From a bacterium (GTDB lineage: Bacteria; Patescibacteriota; Microgenomatia; JAUYPR01): DNA of 6,509 nt. This document shows, piece after piece, positions 1 to 4,439 of the stretch. Each line of letters begins with the position of its first letter. Within the stretch, counting starts at the first letter, position 1. The translations under genes were made by a program, and so were the position numbers. Location: NCBI GenBank assembly GCA_030695785.1, contig JAUYPR010000015.1, positions 1 through 6,509 on the forward strand, given 5' to 3'. The notes under the pieces are model-generated. The model was not told where the DNA came from. It saw only the letters and a list, made by a program, of their open reading frames with translations, and searched no databases.

Positions 1-302
1 TTGTCAAACAAACCACGCACCCCAACACACACTGTTGATTTTTCATTCCGCATGGTTATTGGATCCCGCACGATTTGTAACCCTTGAATAGACAAAAATG
101 GAATATGTGTGTCATCTTGTTTAAAAACTTTGGAATCGGGGAAGAGGCTTAATAATTCTTTTAGAATGTCGAAATAACCAGCTGCCATTAATGACGCGTA
201 GTTCCCTGAGTGTGCTGCGCAATTCATCCTTAGCCTCTCAAGCTCGACAAACCGTGGGTCAGGGTTTTGTGCGTAGTCTTTAAATCGTTCTCCGATTGGC
301 AT
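1..302 (-). CDS. Hypothetical protein, N-terminal part (runs off the left edge)
   Basis: An open frame of 100 codons plus 2 bases reads leftwards from ATG at 302-300 to the window edge without a stop. The product begins MPIGERFKDYAQNPDPRF and continues with a mixed hydrophobic and charged sequence; it has no signal peptide or obvious membrane segment. A helical stretch around residues 35-52 (SLMAAGYFDILKELLSLF) suggests a soluble, partly alpha-helical protein. I do not recognise the family. ATG 302 is the first usual start codon after an in-frame TAG upstream. No Shine-Dalgarno sequence precedes it; instead a TGCTATAAT promoter element ends 6 bases before it, suggesting a leaderless mRNA. A second start is possible at ATG 227-225 (codon 26), preceded by GAGAGG at a usable distance. 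The amino-acid composition looks protein-like, so a real gene is likely, but its function is unknown. Confidence 0.65.
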   Translation of the reverse strand, partial: MPIGERFKDYAQNPDPRFVELERLRMNCAAHSGNYASLMAAGYFDILKELLSLFPDSKVFKQDDTHIPFLSIQGLQIVRDPITMRNEKSTVCVGVRGLFD

Positions 303-308
303 GGAGGT

Positions 309-317
309 ATTATAGCA
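309..317 (-). promoter_or_regulatory. Extended -10 promoter element (TGCTATAAT) for the hypothetical gene
   Basis: Read on the - strand, the bases are TGC followed by TATAAT, a perfect match to the extended -10 consensus TGnTATAAT. TATAAT occupies 314-309. Counting its last T as -7, +1 falls on base 302, the A of the start codon. No good -35 hexamer lies 16-18 bases upstream, which is acceptable for extended -10 promoters. The sequence is seen directly; promoter activity is inferred. Confidence 0.6.
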
Positions 318-375
318 AAAAGAGGTTAATTTATCCTGATGGTTATTCGGAAATGGCTATGACGCGCAAGTAATG

Positions 376-648
376 TTATGCAAATTTATACCTTAGCTTC
401 CTAAAGCTGTCTTTCAACTGAATCTTGAGTTCGGCGTGACCCTTCCCACCTTTTAGAAATATTTCCCTATGTCTTGCGTCAGCAGAACTGAGATAAGCTT
501 CATAATAAATAAGTTTTAGAGGACGACGGTTCTTGGTTGCCAAAACATAACCTTTTTCATGTTTATCTATTCTTTTCTTCAAGTCCGGAGCCGAACCAAT
601 ATACAATCTCCCATCTTTTTCGCTGTGGAGTATATAAACGTAGTACAT
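376..648 (-). CDS. Small stand-alone GIY-YIG endonuclease (UPF0213/YhbQ-like)
   Basis: The 90-residue protein is essentially one GIY-YIG nuclease domain. The first half of the signature is degenerate (MYYVYIL, residues 1-7) and the second is LYIG at 15-18. The expected active-site residues are visible: Tyr5 and Tyr16, Arg26 in KKRIDKHEKG, His30, and the metal-binding Glu62 in RHREIFLKGGKG. The NRRPLKLIYYEAY stretch (40-52) is typical of the short bacterial UPF0213-like group. These proteins are metal-dependent DNA nucleases by fold; their cellular role is poorly known, with repair or structure-specific cleavage suggested for relatives. I chose ATG 648-646 because the family starts with M-x-Y-V-Y-I-L; the frame is open to a GTG at 702, but that extension runs through the hairpin repeats and adds no conserved sequence. 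No clear ribosome binding site is seen. It lies downstream of, and in the same direction as, the tRNA-Leu gene. Confidence 0.88.
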   Translation of the reverse strand: MYYVYILHSEKDGRLYIGSAPDLKKRIDKHEKGYVLATKNRRPLKLIYYEAYLSSADARHREIFLKGGKGHAELKIQLKDSFRKLRYKFA

Positions 649-659
649 TGAGAAATTTG

Positions 660-678
660 TGGAACGCACAGCGTTCCA
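660..678. repeat. Mini-hairpin 1 of a three-member cluster
   Basis: TGGAACGC, ACA, GCGTTCCA: a perfect 8-bp stem with a 3-base loop. Its core ACGCnnnGCGT is shared with the two hairpins to the right, while the outer arm bases differ and still pair. It lies just upstream of the nuclease gene start. Confidence 0.8.
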
Positions 679-696
679 ATGACAACGCTTGCTCAG

Positions 697-715
697 TGAC
701 ACGCTGAGCGTGTCA
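697..715. repeat. Mini-hairpin 2 of the cluster
   Basis: TGACACGC, TGA, GCGTGTCA: a perfect 8-bp stem with a 3-base loop and the same ACGCnnnGCGT core. Bases 680-696 (TGACAACGCTTGCTCAG) look like a decayed copy of its left half. They could pair with 704-715 in a competing, bulged hairpin. Confidence 0.8.
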
Positions 716-718
716 ATT

Positions 719-735
719 ACAACGCTAAGCGTTGT
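719..735. repeat. Mini-hairpin 3 of the cluster, abutting the tRNA 3' end
   Basis: ACAACGC, TAA, GCGTTGT: a perfect 7-bp stem with a 3-base loop; a T-G wobble pair (718 with 736) would extend it. Base 735 is also the tRNA-Leu discriminator base, so in the tRNA precursor this hairpin follows the acceptor stem directly. No T-run follows on the - strand, so it is not a standard rho-independent terminator. It may mark the 3' processing site. Confidence 0.8.
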
Positions 736-817
736 GCCGAGGGAGGGATTCGAACCCTCACGAGTGTGACCTCATAGGTTTTTGAGACCTACGCGTCTAC
801 CATTCCGCCACCTCGGC
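735..817 (-). tRNA. tRNA-Leu, anticodon CAA (decodes UUG)
   Basis: The full class II cloverleaf can be read on the - strand. The acceptor stem is GCCGAGG (817-811) paired perfectly with CCTCGGC (742-736), with discriminator A at 735. The D arm is GCGGAATGGTAGACGC. The anticodon stem TAGGT/ACCTA holds the loop CTCAAAA, giving anticodon CAA at 784-782. A long variable arm (774-760) has a GAG/CTC stem. The T arm is GAGGG, TTCGAAT, CCCTC (759-743). The long variable arm, A73 and the CAA anticodon identify tRNA-Leu. The bases after the discriminator are CAA, not CCA, so the CCA tail must be added after transcription. UUG codons are common in the neighbouring atp genes. Confidence 0.97.
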
Positions 818-884
818 ACTTCGACTCACTTCGTTCGCTCAGTGCTATAGCCCTTCGACTTAGCTCAAGGTTGTAACCCTTCGA
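817..884. repeat. Cluster of short CTTCGA-type intergenic repeats
   Basis: CACTTCG occurs at 817-823 and again at 827-833; CCCTTCGA occurs at 851-858 and 877-884. The segment 852-870 (CCTTCGACTTAGCTCAAGG) is an imperfect palindrome of the CCTTCGAC...GCTCAGG type, which I recall as a common dispersed motif between genes in CPR and other genomes. GCTCAGTG at 837-844 also occurs at 691-698, on the other side of the tRNA. The repeats are seen directly; their membership in a genome-wide family is inferred. Confidence 0.45.
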
Positions 885-887
885 TCT

Positions 888-917
888 ATTCTACCAAAAA
901 TGGGCCTTCACCCACAA
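888..917 (-). promoter_or_regulatory. Possible promoter for tRNA-Leu (and perhaps the nuclease gene)
   Basis: Read on the - strand, TGGTAGAAT (896-888) is an extended -10 with a five-of-six TAGAAT box. A weak -35, TTGTGG (917-912), lies 18 bases upstream. Transcription would begin near 881, leaving a leader of about 60 bases before the tRNA that would need processing. No better -10/-35 pair is visible between 818 and 887. Confidence 0.35.
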
Positions 918-930
918 CTCTGTTTGGGGC

Positions 931-959
931 TTGACGATTCAGGATGACCTCGATACAAT
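931..959 (+). promoter_or_regulatory. Sigma70-type promoter of the atp operon
   Basis: TTGACG (931-936) and TACAAT (954-959) each match the -35 and -10 consensus at five of six positions and are separated by the optimal 17 bases. The predicted start of transcription is A966, giving a 47-base leader before the atpB ATG. It is the only convincing promoter upstream of atpB and faces away from the tRNA-Leu gene. Confidence 0.75.
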
Positions 960-965
960 AGAGGC

Positions 966-1012
966 AGTTCTCAAAACCCTTGGTAAACGAAAGGGGATCT
1001 TTTTTAGAACAT
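966..1012 (+). promoter_or_regulatory. atp operon leader with a hairpin covering the atpB ribosome binding site
   Basis: Three complementary blocks nest in this leader: GTTCT (967-971) with AGAAC (1006-1010), AAAA (973-976) with TTTT (1001-1004), and CCCTT (977-981) with AAGGG (991-995). The fold would close a 9-base loop at 982-990 and pair most of AAGGGG (991-996), the only Shine-Dalgarno-like sequence before atpB. That sequence lies 16 bases from the ATG, farther than usual unless the distal stem brings it closer. A six-T run (1000-1005) lies 4 bases after the inner stem, so a weak attenuator is another reading. The complementarity is seen; the regulation is inferred. Confidence 0.4.
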
Positions 1013-1747
1013 ATGCACATTGAACTTGCCGCCGAAACCCTCTTCCACTTGGGTCCACTCCCAGTCACGAACACCCTCTTCACCACCCTTCTCATCACCC
1101 TGCTGCTTACCTTCTTCGCATGGAAAACCACCCGTTCCCTTTCTTTGGTGCCGAGCGGACTACAGAATCTGACGGAAATGATCTTTGAACCCATTAACAG
1201 CCTTGTCCGCGACCTTGCACACGACCGCGCGAAATTGTTTTTTCCTATTGTCACCACCTTTTTTCTCCTCATTCTCGTCTCCAATTGGTTCGGGCTTCTC
1301 CCCGGCGTGGGCACCATCGGATTTTTTACCACTGACCACGGTGAAGAAAAATTTCTGCCGCTTTTGCGCGCACCAACCAGTGATTTAAATATGACGCTCG
1401 CACTCGCGCTCCTTTCGATGGTGATCACGCACGTGCTCTCAATCAAGCTCCTTGGGTTTGGAACCTATCTTTCAAAATTCTTCAGCATCAACCCTATTTT
1501 CCTTTTTGTCGGATTGATTGAACTTGTCTCTGAATTCACGAAAATTGTCTCGCTTTCATTCCGTTTGTTCGGGAATATTTTTGCCGGCGAAACCGTTTTG
1601 ACCAGCATCTCCGCCCTTGGCGCGTTTATCTTTCCCCTTCCGTTCCTTGCACTTGAAATTATTGTTGGATTTGTGCAGGCGCTCGTGTTTATGATGTTAA
1701 CCTTGGTCTTTCTCTCGCTATTGACAGAAAAACAACATGCACACTAA
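1013..1747 (+). CDS. atpB: ATP synthase subunit a (Fo)
   Basis: This 244-residue integral membrane protein forms the ion half-channels beside the c-ring. The conserved start IELAAETLFHLG leads into a first membrane helix (about 18-37). A helix ending SNWFGLLPG, then TSDLNMTLALALL, follow. The core is IELVSEFTKIVSLSFRLFGNIFAGE, with the essential arginine at Arg184. The last helix carries VGFVQALVFMMLTLVFLSLL, with the conserved Gln222. I chose ATG 1013 because homologues begin close to the IELAAET motif. A TTG at 980 would add 11 unconserved residues and lies only 14 bases after the predicted transcription start, with no ribosome binding site. It is the first gene of the operon, 21 bases before atpE. 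No atpI precedes it. All family-defining residues look intact. Confidence 0.96.
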   Translation: MHIELAAETLFHLGPLPVTNTLFTTLLITLLLTFFAWKTTRSLSLVPSGLQNLTEMIFEPINSLVRDLAHDRAKLFFPIVTTFFLLILVSNWFGLLPGVGTIGFFTTDHGEEKFLPLLRAPTSDLNMTLALALLSMVITHVLSIKLLGFGTYLSKFFSINPIFLFVGLIELVSEFTKIVSLSFRLFGNIFAGETVLTSISALGAFIFPLPFLALEIIVGFVQALVFMMLTLVFLSLLTEKQHAH

Positions 1748-1757
1748 ACTGAAAAGA

Positions 1758-1764
1758 AAGGAGG
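1758..1764 (+). promoter_or_regulatory. Strong ribosome binding site of atpE
   Basis: AAGGAGG, continuing into GGG, ends 4 bases before the atpE ATG and is the best match to the anti-Shine-Dalgarno sequence in the Fo part of the operon. This fits the need for many more c-subunits than other subunits per enzyme. Confidence 0.75.
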
Positions 1765-1768
1765 GGTC

Positions 1769-1990
1769 ATGGAATTAATATTCACTGGTGGCGCGGTTAT
1801 TGCGTTGGGCGGAATTTTTCCGGCTCTCGCCATCGGGCTTATTGGCATGAAGGCGATGGAATCAATCGGGCGCAATCCGGAAGCTGCTGGAAAGATTTTC
1901 GGCCCAATGCTTATTGCAATGGCATTTGCCGAAGCAATCGCCATTTATAGCCTTGTCGTGGCGCTCATGCTCACCTTAGGAACAGCCTAA
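1769..1990 (+). CDS. atpE: ATP synthase subunit c (Fo rotor ring)
   Basis: This 73-residue proteolipid has two membrane helices joined by the polar loop ESIGRNPEAAGK (31-42), which contacts gamma and epsilon. The ion-binding carboxylate is Glu55 in MAFAEAIAIYSL on helix 2. Aligned by eye with the Na+-type ring of Ilyobacter, the Gln ligand position holds Ile22 and the Ser after the Glu is Ala56; Tyr60 is kept. This pattern predicts H+ rather than Na+ coupling. Helix 1 departs from the GxGxGxGxG packing motif, reading Gly15, Phe17, Ala19, Ala21, Gly23. The length is normal for the family. It sits 13 bases before atpF and has a strong ribosome binding site. Confidence 0.97.
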   Translation: MELIFTGGAVIALGGIFPALAIGLIGMKAMESIGRNPEAAGKIFGPMLIAMAFAEAIAIYSLVVALMLTLGTA

Positions 1991-2003
1991 GAAAAGAGAC
2001 TGT

Positions 2004-2507
2004 ATGGAGCTTTTTCAGGCATTCGGTATTCAACCGCTGGTGTTGCTTGCGCAAGCAGTCAATGCCGGTATCCTGTTTTTCATCCTCCAACGGCTTTTGT
2101 ATAAACCCATTGGCCGTATTTTGGATGAACGCAGACTGCGCATTGCGGAAAGTTTGCGTCGGGCCGAGGAAATTGACACGCGGTTCAAAATGATGAGAGA
2201 GGAAGAAGCGCGCATCCTGACGCAGGCGCGCGAAGAAGCTTCCCGCATAGTCCATGCCACCCAAGAAGACATGACGGCATTGCGGAAGGAAACACTCATG
2301 CAAGCCCGAAACCAAACAGAAAAGATGCTCATGGATGCCCGTGCCCAGATAGACCAAGAACGCGTCCACCTGCTTTCGGTGGTCAAAGAAGACAGTATGA
2401 AACTTGTTACCCAACTCACCTCTCTCATCCTTGCAAAATACTTGACCCGCAAAGATCAAGACCGCGTCCTCTCAGGTGCGGTGAAAGAATTGAAGGCAGA
2501 AGCATGA
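2004..2507 (+). CDS. atpF: ATP synthase subunit b (Fo peripheral stalk)
   Basis: The 167-residue protein has one N-terminal membrane helix (about 11-29, LVLLAQAVNAGILFFILQ), then the conserved hinge LLYKPIGRILDERR (31-44). A long charged coiled coil rich in Glu, Arg, Ala and Gln runs to about residue 150. Two copies normally hold the alpha3beta3 head still against the turning rotor, together with delta. Only one b-type gene is seen, so a b2 homodimer is expected rather than b/b'. The length is close to the usual 155-170. The start at ATG 2004 has only a weak upstream purine run (AAGAGA). The TGA stop overlaps the atpH ATG in an ATGA junction, suggesting coupled translation. Confidence 0.95.
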   Translation: MELFQAFGIQPLVLLAQAVNAGILFFILQRLLYKPIGRILDERRLRIAESLRRAEEIDTRFKMMREEEARILTQAREEASRIVHATQEDMTALRKETLMQARNQTEKMLMDARAQIDQERVHLLSVVKEDSMKLVTQLTSLILAKYLTRKDQDRVLSGAVKELKAEA

Positions 2508-2920
2508 AAGGACAAGCGATACAGTCCATCATAAGACGGATACTTGTGCAATGCCGCAAACAAGGGCATCTTGATCTCGGGCTTCTTGCAGCCGTTATCC
2601 TCACACTCCTGAAGGAAAAAAACTCAGTCCTTGGACGACGGTTAACCAACACACTTATCATGCAACTTTTACACACCCTGAAGATCGAAACAAAAGCAGC
2701 CACTATCTCTATCAAAACGGCCATTCCCCTTTCAGCTTCAATGAAAAAAGAATGCGTCGTATTTGGTGAAAAGAATTTGGGGACAAAGGCCGAAGATATT
2801 CAAGAAGACCAAGACACATCATTGATCGGCGGCATTGTTCTGCAAGCCAACGACCGTGTGTGGGATGCGTCGATCGCGGGGAAGTTCGCATCACTCCAAA
2901 AGGAGGTCGCACGTGGCTGA
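2504..2920 (+). CDS. atpH: ATP synthase subunit delta (F1, stalk cap), short form
   Basis: Delta links the top of the alpha3beta3 head to the b subunits. The 138-residue protein is about 40 residues shorter than the typical 175-180. The C-terminal part is clearly of this family: DTSLIGGIVLQANDRVWDAS and the following IAGKFASL (about 104-131) match the 'SLIGGVII..GD.V.DGSI.GKL..L' pattern. The N-terminal region before it has only about 70 residues instead of about 105-110, so the usual six-helix bundle that binds the alpha N-termini must be reduced. AAGG (2493-2496) lies 7 bases before the ATG. The gene overlaps atpF by 4 bases and atpA by 8. Position and C-terminal motif make the call firm; the short N-terminus may be normal for this lineage. 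Confidence 0.9.
   Translation: MKGQAIQSIIRRILVQCRKQGHLDLGLLAAVILTLLKEKNSVLGRRLTNTLIMQLLHTLKIETKAATISIKTAIPLSASMKKECVVFGEKNLGTKAEDIQEDQDTSLIGGIVLQANDRVWDASIAGKFASLQKEVARG
2900..2907 (+). promoter_or_regulatory. Ribosome binding site fixing the atpA start (GTG 2913)
   Basis: AAGGAGGT lies inside the 3' end of atpH and ends 5 bases before GTG 2913. It decides between this GTG and an in-frame ATG at 2835, which would put 26 unrelated residues (beginning MFCKPTTVCGM) before the conserved N-terminus. Confidence 0.85.
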
Positions 2921-4439
2921 TAGTTCGACGGCAATCCTCAGAGACATTGAAGCAGCCATGACAGGTATCGAGAAAACTGGTCGGGCGACCATGAATGTCG
3001 GCACCATTCTTGAGGTCGGCGATGGCATTGCCCGGGCAGATGGACTTTCCGACGCGATGGCATCTGAAGTGGTGGACGTGATCGACAACAAGGGAAACGT
3101 CAAAGCACAAGGGTTGGTGATGAACTTGGAAATGATGGAGGTTGGTCTGGTGCTTCTCGATCAGGAAACCCCGGTCAATGAAGGCGACACCGTCAAGACA
3201 ACAGGAACGGTCTTGAGTGTCCCAGCAGGTAACGGCATCATCGGCCGTGTGGTCGACGCTTTAGGCCGCCCCATTGACGGCAAAGGTGCGGTCAAAAAAG
3301 AAAAAGATATGCCAATTGAGTGTGTCGCACCTGGTGTCATTGCGCGGCAACCGGTCTCGGTTCCATTGCAAACAGGCATCCGCGCGATTGACGCTTTGGT
3401 TCCCATTGGACGCGGCCAACGGGAACTCATTATCGGCGACCGGGGAGTTGGGAAAACCACCATCGCGATTGACACCATTATGAACCAAAAACCCGGGGAT
3501 GTTGTGTGTATCTACACCGCTATTGGCCAGCGGGCCAACAAACTTGCGCAGCTTGTGCAAGTTTTGGAGGAACACAACAGCCTCAACCACACCATCATTG
3601 TTGCCGCAACAGCAAATGACCCTGCCTCCATGCAGTTTCTCGCGCCCTATGCAGCGACCGCGATTGGTGAATATTTTATGGGGCTGGGCAAAGATGTGCT
3701 TCTTGTCTATGACGATTTATCCAAACACGCCTGGAGCTACCGCCAACTTTCCATTCTCCTGCGTCGTCCATCGGGCCGTGAAGCGTATCCGGGCGACGTG
3801 TTTTACCTCCATGCGAGATTACTCGAACGGGCAGCGCGATTGTCCAAAGACTTCGGCGGCGGATCCATGACCGCGCTTCCCATTATCGAAACGCAAGCCA
3901 GTGACGTTTCTGCGTATATTCCAACGAATGTGATTTCCATCACCGATGGACAGATTTACCTCAACCCCGACCTTTTTTACGCCGGTGTCCGCCCGGCGAT
4001 CGATGTCGGACTTTCTGTGTCCAGGGTCGGTGGGAACGCACAAATCCCCGCGATGAAAAAAGTTGCCGGTTCTCTCCGCTTAAGCCTTGCGCAATACCGC
4101 GCGCTGGAAGCATTCGCGCAGTTTGCGTCGGATCTCGAGAAAGAAACAAAGGAACAGCTTGACCGAGGCAGGCGCGTCACCGAGATTTTAAAGCAAAAAC
4201 AACATGAGCTCGCCCCCGTCGAAGAACAGGTTGCCATCATTTGGGCGGCAACACAAGGATATCTTGATACCGTTCCGGTTGAAAAGGTCCTTTTGGCCGC
4301 GGACGCATTTTTGAATGCACTCAAGACAAACAAAGACAAACCCCTTGCGTCTCTTGCAAAAGAAAAAACGCTGACCGATGATATTGTTTCAAATCTCAAG
4401 TCAACCATTGGGTCCATCATTGAGGAGCACCAAGCATGA
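2913..4439 (+). CDS. atpA: ATP synthase subunit alpha (F1, non-catalytic nucleotide-binding)
   Basis: The 508-residue protein starts at GTG 2913, directed by a strong ribosome binding site, and reads MADSSTAILRDIEAAM. The N-terminal beta-barrel (about 25-95) carries VGTILEVGDGIARADGL. The nucleotide-binding domain has the P-loop GDRGVGKT (175-182), VYTAIGQR-like IYTAIGQRANK, and Walker B LLVYDD (Asp267/Asp268). The arginine finger that completes the catalytic site on beta is Arg371 in SVSRVGGNAQ. The C-terminal helical domain begins AMKKVAGSLRLSLAQYRALEAFAQF. Length is normal (about 500-515). The P-loop differs from the usual alpha sequence GDRQTGKT by Gln to Gly and Thr to Val, while the catalytic-type Lys and Thr are kept. 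It overlaps atpH by 8 bases and atpG by 4 (ATGA). Confidence 0.97.
   Translation: MADSSTAILRDIEAAMTGIEKTGRATMNVGTILEVGDGIARADGLSDAMASEVVDVIDNKGNVKAQGLVMNLEMMEVGLVLLDQETPVNEGDTVKTTGTVLSVPAGNGIIGRVVDALGRPIDGKGAVKKEKDMPIECVAPGVIARQPVSVPLQTGIRAIDALVPIGRGQRELIIGDRGVGKTTIAIDTIMNQKPGDVVCIYTAIGQRANKLAQLVQVLEEHNSLNHTIIVAATANDPASMQFLAPYAATAIGEYFMGLGKDVLLVYDDLSKHAWSYRQLSILLRRPSGREAYPGDVFYLHARLLERAARLSKDFGGGSMTALPIIETQASDVSAYIPTNVISITDGQIYLNPDLFYAGVRPAIDVGLSVSRVGGNAQIPAMKKVAGSLRLSLAQYRALEAFAQFASDLEKETKEQLDRGRRVTEILKQKQHELAPVEEQVAIIWAATQGYLDTVPVEKVLLAADAFLNALKTNKDKPLASLAKEKTLTDDIVSNLKSTIGSIIEEHQA

Noticed and set aside
649..702. GTG 702 as the nuclease gene start
   Set aside because: The added 18 residues translate the hairpin repeats and precede the family's usual MxYVYIL start.
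660..736. The hairpin cluster as a CRISPR array or tandem rho-independent terminator
   Set aside because: Units are palindromes of 17-19 bases with irregular short gaps and non-identical arms, with no spacers of regular length and no T-runs.
896..914. A possible terminator on the - strand: TGGG/CCCA stem followed by TTTTT
   Set aside because: The stem is only 4-5 bp and no gene to its right is transcribed in that direction; probably chance.
980..1012. TTG 980 as the atpB start, adding 11 residues
   Set aside because: It is only 14 bases after the predicted transcription start, has no ribosome binding site, and the added residues are not typical of the family.
886..1446. A 186-codon open frame on the - strand opposite atpB
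   Set aside because: It lies antisense to the conserved atpB sequence, has no family features, and its composition (Arg/Ser/Val-rich) is what a reverse reading of a membrane gene gives.
2835..2912. ATG 2835 as the atpA start
   Set aside because: The extra 26 residues are the out-of-frame reading of the atpH C-terminus; GTG 2913 has a near-perfect ribosome binding site and the expected N-terminus.
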